Shown piece by piece: positions 42,638 to 52,519 of a stretch of 64,000 nucleotides of DNA (the first letter of the stretch is position 1; every line of letters begins with the position of its first letter). The DNA comes from an uncultured Paracoccaceae bacterium (lineage in GTDB: Bacteria > Pseudomonadota > Alphaproteobacteria > Rhodobacterales > Rhodobacteraceae), in NCBI GenBank assembly GCA_947492585.1, contig CANLND010000018.1, forward strand, positions 1 to 64,000. Reading direction: 5' to 3'. The position numbers and the translations under genes are program-made. Under the pieces are notes generated by a model. That model saw only the letters and a program-made list of their open reading frames with translations. It searched no databases and was not told where the DNA came from.

Positions 42638-44887
42638 TCAATAATAATCGTAGGTGGTATCCCCCTGGGTTTTGCGCGCCATGCTCAACACCCCACATGA
42701 CAATCTTGCCGAGGCTTTGCGCAAAACGCGCAGCCCGTTTTCCAGCTCGCTCTCTTTGGTTTTGCCGTCCTGCACCAACAGCACCACCTGATCCGCGGCC
42801 TGCACCAATGGCAGGCTGTCCGTCACCGACAACAAAGGAGCCGTATCAAACAACACAACGTCAAACTCTGCCTTCAACTGGGCGATCAACTGCTCCATTT
42901 GCGGCAACATCAACAGCGCGGCCGGATCCTGCAGGCTGCTCCGGGCATGCAGCACAAACATATTGGTCAAGGGATCGCGCTGCAGCGCCGTCGCCAACGT
43001 GGCCGACCCGTTCAAAATGTCCACCAAGTCTGGACGATGGCTTGCGCCAATCTTTTTGGAAATATCACCCCGACGCAGGTCTCCTTCGACCAGAACACAG
43101 GATTTCCCCATCTGCGCGATCGTCCGGCCCAACATCACGCTGGTTGTGGTCTTACCCGAATAAGGATTGCATGAGACGATCGAAATCACCTGCCCGGTAT
43201 CCTTGGCCGACATCAGTAGATGCCCGCGCAACGCCCGGACAGATTCAGACAGATGTGACTGCTGTTTCTGCAAAATATAGTTCTGCGGCTGCCGCCGACG
43301 GATCCCGCGCGGCAAACGCGGCAGCGCCATAACATGGGCGTCATTCAAACAGACCCGCAATTGCCCCAACGACGTGATACGCTGACTGCGCAACGCCAGA
43401 AGGAACACCAAACCAGTGGCCAGCACCGCACCGCCAAACAGCCCCAGAGCCACGGCCAATTTCTTGCGCGGGGCCGCCGGAGTTTTGGGCGGCTGCGCAT
43501 AGGCAATCACATGGGCGTCGGCCTCCTGGAGATCGACGACCTCGTTGGTCTCGGTAAATTTCGCCAAAAAGCTCTCATAGGTCACGCGGTTGGCCTGCAA
43601 TTCACGTTCCAACTGCGCCATGGTGACCGCGCGTTTGGACAGGTCCAGCTCTTGCTGTTCCAGCGTGCCCAGCTGACGTTTCAACGCGGTCACGCGCGCC
43701 ACAGCCACATTCACCAAATTGACTTTGTCTTCGCGCAACCGATTGATTTCAGTAGCAAACACTTGCTCCAGACGAGCAATATCGTCGCGGGCTTCCTGAA
43801 CCTGTAAACTCTCTTCGCCAAAGCGCGCGCGCCACAGGGCCTCGCGTTGTTCGACGTCCAGAATTTCTGCGCGCAATTTGTCCAATACATCCGAAGTGAA
43901 CAGCCCCGCCGCAGCGACGGCCCCGCCGCGCGCAATCAGCGCATCGATCTCGGCCAGTTCCGTGGCCAATAGCGTCCGTTCGGCCGTGGCGCCTCCCAGC
44001 CGACTGGACAATTCACGCAGCTGTTGCTCCAGACGTTCTTTGGTGCCAAAACCTTGGGCAAGGTTTTGATTGCGGTACTGCACTACAGATTGTTCCGCCA
44101 GTTCAAGCCGTTCGCGCAAAACCATCAAACGCGCCTCAAGCCCCGTCGTGACCCGCTGAATAGCATCAAATTTTCGGTTCAATTGTTCCCGCAGATAAAC
44201 GTCAACAACCGTATTGGGAACCGCCGCTGCCAATTGTGGATCGCTGGAGGAATAGCGCACATTCACCAGATAGGTGCTGCCGACCTGCCGCACATGTAAC
44301 CCGGCGGCCAAGGCCCCCACAAAATCTGCCTGATCTCCAAATTGTGTTCGCCCGGCGAGGGCGGCTTGTTGTACCGGATTTGGCTGCTCTGCTGCGCCTT
44401 GCCCGACCCCAACTGCGCTGGCCTCGTCTTCGTTGACACCCAACAACCTTTTGACCTGCTCTTTGGCGAACTCAACATATTGCACAACAAACGAAGGTTC
44501 TGGTGATGGATCACGCAAACTGGCATTAAATTCCGGATTGCCGGACAGTTCCAACTGACGTGAGACCCCAGTCAGAATTTGACCCGACGAAATAATCGCG
44601 ATTTCCCCGGCGATATCGGCATTGTCCAAGTTCAATTCCTGAAACAAATTGCCAAGCGTATCATCCGCCCGGTTTTTCTGACCAAGCATGATCTGTGCAG
44701 CGGCCGTGTAGGTCGGAGTTTCGCGCAGCACAATTATGGCAGACAACACCGCCCCAAGGAGCGCGCCCGCGCAAATAATCCATCCCCCCGCCCAAAGGAT
44801 CCGTAACACCTGAACAAAGTCCAGATCCGTACGGTTTTGAACTTTTCCACTGGCCAAGGGGCTGGTTTCAAACACCTGTCTGTTCAT
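42638..44887 (-). CDS. exoP: Polysaccharide co-polymerase/tyrosine autokinase, ExoP/Wzc type
   Basis: A 749-residue inner-membrane protein controlling chain length and export. It has a Wzz domain with a first transmembrane helix (about residues 30-55), a long periplasmic coiled-coil region (about 190-430), a second helix (about 480-500, LFGGAVLATGLVFLLAL) and a cytoplasmic BY-kinase. The kinase shows Walker A CNPYSGKTTTS, Walker A' VLVEGDLRRGD and Walker B VVLFDTAPLL. The C-terminus ends TTYDYY, the tyrosine cluster that is autophosphorylated. It overlaps the epimerase gene by ATGA. A very typical member. Confidence 0.95.
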   Translation of the reverse strand: MNRQVFETSPLASGKVQNRTDLDFVQVLRILWAGGWIICAGALLGAVLSAIIVLRETPTYTAAAQIMLGQKNRADDTLGNLFQELNLDNADIAGEIAIISSGQILTGVSRQLELSGNPEFNASLRDPSPEPSFVVQYVEFAKEQVKRLLGVNEDEASAVGVGQGAAEQPNPVQQAALAGRTQFGDQADFVGALAAGLHVRQVGSTYLVNVRYSSSDPQLAAAVPNTVVDVYLREQLNRKFDAIQRVTTGLEARLMVLRERLELAEQSVVQYRNQNLAQGFGTKERLEQQLRELSSRLGGATAERTLLATELAEIDALIARGGAVAAAGLFTSDVLDKLRAEILDVEQREALWRARFGEESLQVQEARDDIARLEQVFATEINRLREDKVNLVNVAVARVTALKRQLGTLEQQELDLSKRAVTMAQLERELQANRVTYESFLAKFTETNEVVDLQEADAHVIAYAQPPKTPAAPRKKLAVALGLFGGAVLATGLVFLLALRSQRITSLGQLRVCLNDAHVMALPRLPRGIRRRQPQNYILQKQQSHLSESVRALRGHLLMSAKDTGQVISIVSCNPYSGKTTTSVMLGRTIAQMGKSCVLVEGDLRRGDISKKIGASHRPDLVDILNGSATLATALQRDPLTNMFVLHARSSLQDPAALLMLPQMEQLIAQLKAEFDVVLFDTAPLLSVTDSLPLVQAADQVVLLVQDGKTKESELENGLRVLRKASARLSCGVLSMARKTQGDTTYDYY

Positions 44888-45936
44888 TCAGATCCGCCTT
44901 GTTTATGAATTGAGCCCGCCGCATTCCCCCCTCGGGTTTGCGCCAAAGGCAGATCGCCACGCGCGCGATAATCGGCAATGATATCCGTGATTTCCCCTGC
45001 CAGATCCTGTCGCGCTTCGTATCCTAAATGCGCGCGGGCTTTTGAGATGTCATAGGCGCGGTTTTTTAGGAAAAACGCCACCCGACGTCGAAACAAAGGC
45101 GGATCAATGCCAAAGGGTTTGCACACGAGTTCCGTGGCATGGGCCAGTAGCATCACCGGTCGAACAGGCAGATGCAACGACGGCTCTGACACCCCAAGCT
45201 GCCGGGCAATTTCCTGTGCCATTTCCCGCAGAGGCAGATAGGCCCGCCCCCCGATCAGATAGGCTTCATTGGTGCGGTCGGTTGCCTGCATCGCCAGACG
45301 AAAGGCCCCGGCGAGATCACGCACATCAACCCAATGCACCAGCGCCGTACCTGGACCGACGTAAAAGAACCGTTTGTCGGCGATCATCCGAAACAGTTTT
45401 AACGTGCGGCTGTCACCCGGACCATAAATCATCGTCGGGCGAAGCGTAACGCCAGCGATGCGCCCCTCTTCAAAATAGCGCATGGCGATCTGCTCGCCTT
45501 CAAGCTTGCTGCGCTGGTAGATGTCGCCGGGATTAAACGGATAGGTTTCATCCGCTGGCGGATGATCGATATCACTGTGCACGCCATTGGTGGAACAGTG
45601 CACAAACCGCTGAACCCCTGCTGAAATCGCCGCATCCAGGATGTTCTGTACACCTTTGGCATTGATATCATAGAAAGTTTCATCGCTCAGGTTGGATTGG
45701 CGAAAGACCGCGGCGACATGATAAATGCCTGCGACACCATCAACCGCTCCCGCAAGTGTCTTGGGGTCCTGAAGATCTGCAATAACAACATCCGGCGTCA
45801 CTTCACGCAACGCTTCGGCATCTGCCGCCTTGCGCACCATGGCAAGCACGCGGTCCCCACGCGACACCAGATGTTCCACCAAATGGCGCCCAACAAACCC
45901 GGCTGCGCCGGTGACAAGATAAAGAGGTGCCTCCAT
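44884..45936 (-). CDS. NAD-dependent epimerase/dehydratase (extended SDR)
   Basis: A 350-residue oxidoreductase with the Rossmann motif VTGAAGFVGRHL at the N-terminus and the catalytic YQRSK (Tyr-x-x-x-Lys) at mid-protein, with CSTNG supplying the Ser/Thr. It most resembles extended SDRs acting on sugar nucleotides or sterol-like substrates (3-beta-HSD branch); in this operon a sugar-nucleotide or lipid-linked sugar is the likely substrate. Reaction and sugar are unknown. It starts 3 bp after the GT2-like gene and overlaps ExoP by ATGA. Confidence 0.85.
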   Translation of the reverse strand: MEAPLYLVTGAAGFVGRHLVEHLVSRGDRVLAMVRKAADAEALREVTPDVVIADLQDPKTLAGAVDGVAGIYHVAAVFRQSNLSDETFYDINAKGVQNILDAAISAGVQRFVHCSTNGVHSDIDHPPADETYPFNPGDIYQRSKLEGEQIAMRYFEEGRIAGVTLRPTMIYGPGDSRTLKLFRMIADKRFFYVGPGTALVHWVDVRDLAGAFRLAMQATDRTNEAYLIGGRAYLPLREMAQEIARQLGVSEPSLHLPVRPVMLLAHATELVCKPFGIDPPLFRRRVAFFLKNRAYDISKARAHLGYEARQDLAGEITDIIADYRARGDLPLAQTRGGNAAGSIHKQGGSE

Positions 45937-45939
45937 GGA

Positions 45940-46971
45940 TCAATCCTCCTCTGCGCGCTGTGGCGTGACCGTTTCCTGCATTTTCCGGGCAATTGCCTCT
46001 TCGCTCTGACGCAGGATCGATTTGACAGCATATTGTTTCATTCGCCGGGACTGCGCAAAGATGATGATCTCTCCGACCAATCCCAAACCGACAATCTGGA
46101 TCCCCAACACGATCATCATGACCGCAAAGATCAGCGCCGGACGATCCGCAAGCGGCGCATCTGCAAACAGTCGAAACCCTACCAATGTGGCGGTGACCAC
46201 CAGCCCAAGCAGCAGGATCGGCATGCCAATGGCGCCAAAAAACCGCATCGGACGGCGCAGGAATTTTAGCACCACATATAGAACCAACGCATCCAGTAGC
46301 GCGCGCAGATGCCCCAGCGGTTTGAACACAAATCGCGAATGTTCGGCTTCTGCAGCGGGTGCGGGTTCAATCGCCACTTCGGCCAGTTTATAGCCGCGCT
46401 GCGCCGCGATTGACGGGATGAAATGTTGGCGCACCCCCAGCGCACTGGCGTCTTCCATCACCGATTTGCGCGCCAGTCTTACCCGGCAAAACGGATCCTG
46501 CACGGCGGTGCCAAACAAGCGTTTCAACACCCAGTGAAATACTGATTTGCGCGCACCTTTCCAGCCCGACCGGGCCTGTCCACTGCGCGACGCGATCACC
46601 AGATCATTGCCCGGCAAAGCCGCGCATAAGGTCATCAAATCACTGCTGTTGACCTCGGGCCAGCCCGGCAAGGTCAGAATTTCACTGGCACGGGCCCGGC
46701 GCACTGCCACCTGCAAGGCCGCGTCATCATCGCTCCACGGACGCTGCCCCAGCACCACAAGCTCGGGCCAGTCTTGTTCAAGCTGCAACAACCCCGCCAG
46801 CGTAGTTTCTTCGGCGCCATCCGTGACACAGATCAATTCATAACGGCGCCCCAATCCATCCAGATCCGCGCGATAGCTTTGCAGCATTTCCGCCAGACGC
46901 GGCACGCCGCTGACCGCAACAACCGCTGACAGATCAGGCGCAGGGTCTAATTCCACAAGTTCAAGATTCAT
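45940..46971 (-). CDS. Degenerate GT2-like membrane protein
   Basis: A 343-residue protein. The first 230 residues follow the fold order of a DPM1/GtrB-type GT2, but key motifs are altered: the usual PxYNE and DDGS loops are replaced by VVAVSGVPR and CVTDGAEET, and no clear DxD is present where LTLPGWPEV stands. Two transmembrane helices (about residues 245-270 and 280-305) lie in the C-terminal part, as in GtrB. It may be an inactive partner of the true GT2 encoded just upstream (47049), or an enzyme with a different donor. Family placement is moderately sure; activity is doubtful. Confidence 0.75.
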   Translation of the reverse strand: MNLELVELDPAPDLSAVVAVSGVPRLAEMLQSYRADLDGLGRRYELICVTDGAEETTLAGLLQLEQDWPELVVLGQRPWSDDDAALQVAVRRARASEILTLPGWPEVNSSDLMTLCAALPGNDLVIASRSGQARSGWKGARKSVFHWVLKRLFGTAVQDPFCRVRLARKSVMEDASALGVRQHFIPSIAAQRGYKLAEVAIEPAPAAEAEHSRFVFKPLGHLRALLDALVLYVVLKFLRRPMRFFGAIGMPILLLGLVVTATLVGFRLFADAPLADRPALIFAVMMIVLGIQIVGLGLVGEIIIFAQSRRMKQYAVKSILRQSEEAIARKMQETVTPQRAEED

Positions 46972-47048
46972 AAGTACACTCTACTGGTTAAACACAAAAA
47001 CAAGGGTCCAGATCAGGCACAGCAGGCCGGAGACCGCTGCGCCACACC

Positions 47049-48011
47049 CTAGGTTGGTGGATCCTCTCCCCAGGCCGGGGGCGGACCCGCATCAGCGCTT
47101 TGAAACATCACGCTGGTGACAGTGCCCAACAGCACAAGATAAACCGACAAGGCCCCAAACAGGCCGGTCGCCGCCATTTTCACCACCATCGATCCGTCTT
47201 GTGTGCCGATAAACAGCGCACTGATCAGCGCCAAACCGGCCGTCAGCGCCGCCAGTCGAAGAAACCCGGCCAAGGGGCGGCGCGCAAAAATCAACAAAGT
47301 CTTGATCGAAAGAAGATCCAACAACACCTTGAAGATCCGCGACAATCCGTATTTGGATTCCCCAAACTGGCGCGCATGGTGGCGCACGCCCACTTCGGCA
47401 ACGCGGGTGCCCAAAGGGATCGACATGGCCGGAATGAACCGGTGCATATCCGAATACAACGGCACCTGTTTGATCAGTTCACCGCGATACACTTTGAGCG
47501 AACACCCATTGTCACGGATGGGCAATCCAGTGATCTTGCCGATCAACCAATTGGCAATGCGCGAGGGCACCTTTCTGGTGATGAATTTGTCCTGACGTTT
47601 GATCCGCCAGCCCACAACAATGTCAAAGCCCTGTTCTAGCTTTTGCAACATCATTGGAATGTCAGCAGGATCGTTTTGCAGATCCCCGTCCATAGTGACC
47701 AGATAGCGTCCGCGTGCATGTTCGATGCCCGCTGTCATCGCTGAGGTCTGGCCGTAGTTACGTTGAAACGCAACCAGCGTTAGCCGTGGATCGGTTTCTG
47801 CGATGTCTTGCAACCGCGCCACCGACTGATCGGTGCTGCCGTCATCGACAAACACCATTTCATATGGTCGCCCCAATGGATCAAGTGCTGCGGTGATTGC
47901 CGCGTGCATCGGGCCGACGCTGTCTTCTTCATTGTAAACTGGCACACAGACCGAAATATCTATCTCAGGTGCTTTGGCCGTTGTTGTCCCTTTCTTCGTC
48001 ACGATCTCCAC
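47049..48011 (-). CDS. Glycosyltransferase family 2 (GtrB/ArnC type)
   Basis: A 320-residue enzyme with VCVPVYNEEDS, VDDGSTDQS, the DGDLQNDP metal site, QRNYGQTSAM, and RQFGESKYGLSR, all classic for polyprenyl-phosphate glycosyltransferases such as GtrB, ArnC and DPM1. Two C-terminal transmembrane helices (about residues 232-255 and 270-295) complete the type. It probably makes an undecaprenyl-phosphate-linked sugar used as a donor on the periplasmic side. That fits the presence of a GT39 transferase at 50927. The GTG start at 48011 is uncertain; a GTG three codons later is possible. Confidence 0.92.
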   Translation of the reverse strand: MEIVTKKGTTTAKAPEIDISVCVPVYNEEDSVGPMHAAITAALDPLGRPYEMVFVDDGSTDQSVARLQDIAETDPRLTLVAFQRNYGQTSAMTAGIEHARGRYLVTMDGDLQNDPADIPMMLQKLEQGFDIVVGWRIKRQDKFITRKVPSRIANWLIGKITGLPIRDNGCSLKVYRGELIKQVPLYSDMHRFIPAMSIPLGTRVAEVGVRHHARQFGESKYGLSRIFKVLLDLLSIKTLLIFARRPLAGFLRLAALTAGLALISALFIGTQDGSMVVKMAATGLFGALSVYLVLLGTVTSVMFQSADAGPPPAWGEDPPT

Positions 48012-48144
48012 TCCCCGTTGGATACTCGTCGAAAGCTCAGGCTAGCTCATATCTCTTAAAATACGAAAACTCGTATCAGTCCTCCTTTGCGTTTAGATCC
48101 CCGCCTGTACCGGCCTGACGGCACGGACGCGGTGTGAACACCCA

Positions 48145-49449
48145 TTATAACCCGTTGTTTTCCCCATCGGGTAGATCGTCCAAAATAATTTCTAACACAT
48201 CCAATGGGCGCAACTGTGTCTCTCGCTCGGCGGGCAATGCCTCTTGGCCATTTGGGCCGTCGCGCAGAATTTGGTAACGCACCACAGAAATCGGGTCGCC
48301 AATGTCACGCCCTGATAACACCGCCCCTGCCTCGGTTTCGCGCAGAATACGACGGCTGACCGCGGCCCGGTTGGACAGTCGATCAATCTCAGCCTCGGTG
48401 GCCTGCAATTCACGCAGCGTTTCCAAACGACGTGCCGAGATCAGGTCTGCCTCGTCGCGGTTCAGCTCAGAAATCTGTTGCTGCGCCTTAAAGATCCCCG
48501 TTTCGGTGTCCAGCGCCTTGGCTTCGAGATCAATCAGGGTGCGTTGCAGCAAGATCAAATTCTGCGAGCGTGACAAACCCCGGTCCACCAGCGTTTCCGC
48601 ATTGCCAACGGATTCCCGCACCAAAGTAACCTGTTTGGTCAACCCTGCCAGTTTTCCACTGCGCGCCGCAATTTCTTTTTCCAACAAATCACGCCCTGCG
48701 GCCAGTTCCGCCCGTGCATTTTGCAACGTATCTCGGCGGCTGGAAAACAAAATATTCTCTTGCTCCAGCATCGCGTTCAGCGCCTCTATGCCTCCCGGAG
48801 CTTCAAGGTCCAGCGGCGGTTGAAACTGTGTCAGCCCGTCCGCTTCGGCCCGCAATCTCGCGGCCCGCAACTGCTGACGCACCCGATCCATCGAAACTTC
48901 ACGCAGGGTGCCGGTGGTGCGAATGGCCGCGACCAGCTCTCCGCCGTTTTCAGCGCCTAGCCGGTACAGCCCCCCTGCCAGCGCAACCGCTTGCAATGCC
49001 GACAACCCGGGACGGTATTCATAGGCCCCCGGCCGCGCCACGTCTCCCAGCACATAGACCGGGCGATATGTTTTGACCTCAACTGCGGTGCTGGGCGACT
49101 GGCTCAGCCCCATCTTGCGTCGGGCGGATGTGGCGATTTCCTCCGCCAGATCCTGCGGCGTGCGCCCGGCGGCCTGCACCACGCCCAACAACGGCATCAT
49201 CACCGTGCCGGTCGGGCCGACGGTATAGTCCCCCCCCAGCTCGGAATATTGAACAAAGGCCAACCGCCCCGAATCCCACGCAACAATGCGCACTGAAATT
49301 TCATCCGCCGCGCCCAGCAGATATTCCTGCGGCGCGGGAAGCGTATCATCAGTCTGGGCAGCCGCGGGCATCCCCAACCCAAAACCCGCCATTATGAGTG
49401 CAATCTTCAACACCCGCCTAAAAACCGTCCACACGGGAAGGGTGAGCAT
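48145..49449 (-). CDS. exoF: Polysaccharide export protein, ExoF/Wza type
   Basis: A 434-residue exported protein. I prefer ATG 49449 because it begins a proper signal peptide (MLTLPVW onward, ending PAAAQ); ATG 49491 would add 14 residues and leave only 23 bp to the divergent gene. The mature protein has the poly-export domain (YLLGAADEISVRIVAWDSG; GPTGTVMMPLLGVVQAAG), a SLBB-type region (VYVLGDVARPGAYEYRPG) and a long coiled coil (about residues 230-390). This is the ExoF layout. With ExoP it forms the export channel across the periplasm and outer membrane. Confidence 0.92.
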   Translation of the reverse strand: MLTLPVWTVFRRVLKIALIMAGFGLGMPAAAQTDDTLPAPQEYLLGAADEISVRIVAWDSGRLAFVQYSELGGDYTVGPTGTVMMPLLGVVQAAGRTPQDLAEEIATSARRKMGLSQSPSTAVEVKTYRPVYVLGDVARPGAYEYRPGLSALQAVALAGGLYRLGAENGGELVAAIRTTGTLREVSMDRVRQQLRAARLRAEADGLTQFQPPLDLEAPGGIEALNAMLEQENILFSSRRDTLQNARAELAAGRDLLEKEIAARSGKLAGLTKQVTLVRESVGNAETLVDRGLSRSQNLILLQRTLIDLEAKALDTETGIFKAQQQISELNRDEADLISARRLETLRELQATEAEIDRLSNRAAVSRRILRETEAGAVLSGRDIGDPISVVRYQILRDGPNGQEALPAERETQLRPLDVLEIILDDLPDGENNGL

Positions 49450-49514
49450 TGTAACCGGGAACTTCGCGTGAAAAACTTCAGACAAAACCATTCTCCGTTT
49501 GGGTACTAGTAAAC

Positions 49515-50747
49515 ATGAAACTGGGTAAAACCACTATCACAACAATTATCCCAACGTTCAACAGGGCCGATTTTTTAGGTGAAGCGCTCAACAGTATCTT
49601 AAATCAAACTCGAATTGTTGACGAAATTATCGTTTGGGACGATGGGTCAACCGATCACACCGAACAGGTGGTGCGCGACTGTGATTCCAAGATTCGCTAT
49701 TTTCGCACCGAAAACGGCGGCAAATCCAAAGCGCTGAATGCCGCATTGGCGCAGGCCAGCGGTGACCTGATCTGGATCTGTGATGACGATGACATTGCTC
49801 TGCCCGATGCCGCAAAGATACTGGAAACCTTGCTTGCCAATGCGCCCGAGGCCGGTCTGGCCGCAGGCAGCTATCAGCGGTTCCAGATGAATGCCGCCAC
49901 CAACACGCCAGACTTTCAGGGCCCCGGCTATTGGCCCGATCTTTCCAGCGGTGCCCCTGTGCGCCATGTTCTCGAAGACATCTTTTTGTTTCAAAATGCC
50001 ACCATGGTTCGGCGCAGCAGCTATGATGCGGTGGGTCCGTTCCGCGAGGATCTCCCCCGCTCCATCGATTATGACATGTTGACACGTCTGGCCCTGCGCT
50101 TCCCCTTGGTTGTCACCGAGGAGGTGTTATTTCATCAGCGCAAACATGACGGTGTGCGTGGCCCCGCCGCCGCGCGCCACGCCGCTGCCCAGTCTGACGC
50201 GGTCTGGAAACGCGCCGATCGCACAGTGTTTGAGGGGTTAGAGGACCAGCTGTCCCCGGACTTTTTTACACGCCTGTTTGACAGCCCCGACGCGGCCGTG
50301 CGTCAGCGCGCCGGGCAATTGCAGCGCGGCTGCGTCTGGGCCAGGCGCACGGATTGGGAGCGCGCATGTGACGCCTTTGAAGCCGCTGCACATCTGGCCT
50401 GCGACACACGCCTATTGAAGGTAGAGCAGGACATCTGCAAACGCGCATTGGCTGGAAAACACGGATGTGCCGAGATCTTGCACCCCAAGATCCAGACGCG
50501 ACTGCGCGCACTGGCGACCGGATCAGGTCTGGGTGCCGAGATCGCCAATGCCCTGATCCGCGGGTTGCCATGGCGCTTACGTGCCGCCGCGCGGGCCAGA
50601 GAGATCCGCAATGTAGTGGGATACGCCACACTTGCCTGTCGTATTTTATGGGCCGCAAAATCACAATGGCCGGCCAAAAAGGTCGCCGCTCTACATGAAC
50701 ATCAAGCGTTAACCATTTCAGATCTACAATCTGATCCCACGCGCTAA
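49515..50747 (+). CDS. Glycosyltransferase family 2
   Basis: A 410-residue GT-A enzyme with TIIPTFNRADFL, the VWDDGSTDHT loop, a WICDDDD metal site and an acidic RSIDYDML motif. The C-terminal 150 residues are helical with no transmembrane segment and may be a tetratricopeptide-like region. It is transcribed divergently from exoF and lies upstream of the GT39 gene on the same strand (179-bp gap). The sugar is unknown. Confidence 0.9.
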   Translation: MKLGKTTITTIIPTFNRADFLGEALNSILNQTRIVDEIIVWDDGSTDHTEQVVRDCDSKIRYFRTENGGKSKALNAALAQASGDLIWICDDDDIALPDAAKILETLLANAPEAGLAAGSYQRFQMNAATNTPDFQGPGYWPDLSSGAPVRHVLEDIFLFQNATMVRRSSYDAVGPFREDLPRSIDYDMLTRLALRFPLVVTEEVLFHQRKHDGVRGPAAARHAAAQSDAVWKRADRTVFEGLEDQLSPDFFTRLFDSPDAAVRQRAGQLQRGCVWARRTDWERACDAFEAAAHLACDTRLLKVEQDICKRALAGKHGCAEILHPKIQTRLRALATGSGLGAEIANALIRGLPWRLRAAARAREIRNVVGYATLACRILWAAKSQWPAKKVAALHEHQALTISDLQSDPTR

Positions 50748-50926
50748 TGTCTACCTGAGGTGTGAGAAACACCCCTCAAAAATAAAATAGACTTTCGAAA
50801 TTATTTGCGAGGTTCAGAATTCTCTGCCACTTTGGCAACGATCTTCCATTCCGCCGTCCAACCCATGCTCTTTCCTCAAGATCAGTGACCACAGGGCCGA
50901 CCGGAACAACCACAAGGGAGCGTACG

Positions 50927-52513
50927 ATGACTGTGGCGCAGCGACACTGGTCTTTGGATATTGCCTTGGTTTTGGCGATTGGGATTGGCGCGCTGATATT
51001 GCGCACCGGTCTATTGCACGCTCCGGCAGAATTTGACGAACTCTATCACCTTTTGGCCGCGCGCAGCTGGCTGGTTGAGGATGGACCAAATATTCTGGAT
51101 GGCAGCTATACGCGCGGGCAGATCTACACTTGGGCGGTGACGCAGCTCTTTGCCTGGACCGGAGATCAAAGCTTGGCCGTCGGGCGGCTCATTTCTGTCG
51201 CGGCCTCCAGTGTTTTGCCTGTACTCCTGTATCTTTGGATCGCCAATGCCCCGAAATGGCCCGGGCAGCGGACGGTGGGCGTGATTGCCGCTGGATTTGT
51301 CACCCTTTGGCCGCAAGCGGTGATCGAGGCGCAACTGCTTCGGTTTTATGCGCTGCATGTTTTATGTGTCTTCGTCGCGGTCGCCTCTGCAGAACTGGCT
51401 ATGCGACCGCAACTTCAGACACCCCGGATCATCTGGATCATCTGCTGTGGTTTGGCGACGTTGCTTGCGTTGAAATTGCAGATCACCAGCGCCATCGCGC
51501 TTGGTGCTGTGGCGCTTTGGGGGGGGCTTGCCCTGCTGTGGCACCACAGTTCAAGCCTCCGGCAGCGCCTTATCGGGCTGACGGCCCTGTCCGTGCTCGG
51601 CGGTGTGACGTTAAGTGTCTTATATTTTAGTGGTGTATTGGAAGCCGCCTGGACGTTTTACCGCTGGACCCCCGGTCACAGCGAGGAGTTGCGCAACTAT
51701 TGGGGGTTTTATCACGCCTATTTGCGGCAAACCTTTGATCTGTTGTGGTTTGCCAGCCCTGTCCTTGGCCTTTTGGCTTTATGGGTGCAGCCAAGATTGG
51801 GCAGTTTTTGCCTGTTCCTCTTTGCGCTCGCCTTTCTGGCCCACAGTTTTGGCGGCATGAAAGCCTATCGCTATCTGTCATATGCCGTGCCGTTTTTGAT
51901 GGTGATTTGGGCCATGGGACTTATGGCAATCGTGCGTGCTGCCAGCCAATATATCCAGCACCGCCTGCCCGGCACACGCCGGATCCTGCCCCTATCATCG
52001 CACCATCTCGGTGGAGCGCTTTGCCTTGTGGCACTGGTGTTTGTGACCCCGTTTGGATCCCGCAGCGTCATGCTGGCCCAAGGACAGGGACTGCCACAGC
52101 GCGGAGACTGGCGCGCCGCGCGGGGTGTTGTGGGAGATTGGATCGAGGCGCCGATGGTATTAACCACCCGCGAACTGCATATGGTCACCCATGTTGGCCC
52201 TTATGACGTGCTGATCAGTGCAAGTCGGCTGAGCGAACTGCCAACGCCTGCCCAATTTGGCATCGATCCCCGCACCGGTCGGCCGGTGATTTCCAGCCCC
52301 GACGCGCTCAGCGCACTGTTTGCCTGTCATCGCAGCGGCGTGTTGGTCACGTCCCCTCATTGGTGGTCAAAACAGGTGCAAACCACGGATATGCAAACGC
52401 TTCTGGAGCGCTCGGGCCTGCAGTTTGAAACCCGCAGCGCCGGTGCTGTATTGGCCATGCGCTGGTATGATCCAGTCGGGCAATTGCCCCGCTGTGTTGA
52501 TGTGCCGGTTTAA
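50927..52513 (+). CDS. GT39/ArnT-like membrane glycosyltransferase
   Basis: A 528-residue inner-membrane protein with about ten transmembrane helices and the PAEFDELYHLLAARSWL motif in the first periplasmic loop, whose Asp-Glu pair is the catalytic feature of ArnT/PMT-type enzymes that use polyprenyl-phosphate sugars. ATG 50927 follows AGGGAG; an earlier in-frame start has none. It likely transfers a sugar to the EPS or another periplasmic acceptor, with the GtrB-type enzyme (47049) as a possible donor supplier. It lies tail-to-tail with the GT4 gene at 52520. Confidence 0.85.
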   Translation: MTVAQRHWSLDIALVLAIGIGALILRTGLLHAPAEFDELYHLLAARSWLVEDGPNILDGSYTRGQIYTWAVTQLFAWTGDQSLAVGRLISVAASSVLPVLLYLWIANAPKWPGQRTVGVIAAGFVTLWPQAVIEAQLLRFYALHVLCVFVAVASAELAMRPQLQTPRIIWIICCGLATLLALKLQITSAIALGAVALWGGLALLWHHSSSLRQRLIGLTALSVLGGVTLSVLYFSGVLEAAWTFYRWTPGHSEELRNYWGFYHAYLRQTFDLLWFASPVLGLLALWVQPRLGSFCLFLFALAFLAHSFGGMKAYRYLSYAVPFLMVIWAMGLMAIVRAASQYIQHRLPGTRRILPLSSHHLGGALCLVALVFVTPFGSRSVMLAQGQGLPQRGDWRAARGVVGDWIEAPMVLTTRELHMVTHVGPYDVLISASRLSELPTPAQFGIDPRTGRPVISSPDALSALFACHRSGVLVTSPHWWSKQVQTTDMQTLLERSGLQFETRSAGAVLAMRWYDPVGQLPRCVDVPV

Positions 52514-52519
52514 CTCCCT

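Noticed and set aside
50755-50800. Stem TGAGGTGT/ACACCCCTCA after the GT2 gene as a terminator
   Set aside because: The stem has a bulge and is followed by an A-rich, not T-rich, stretch on the transcribed strand.
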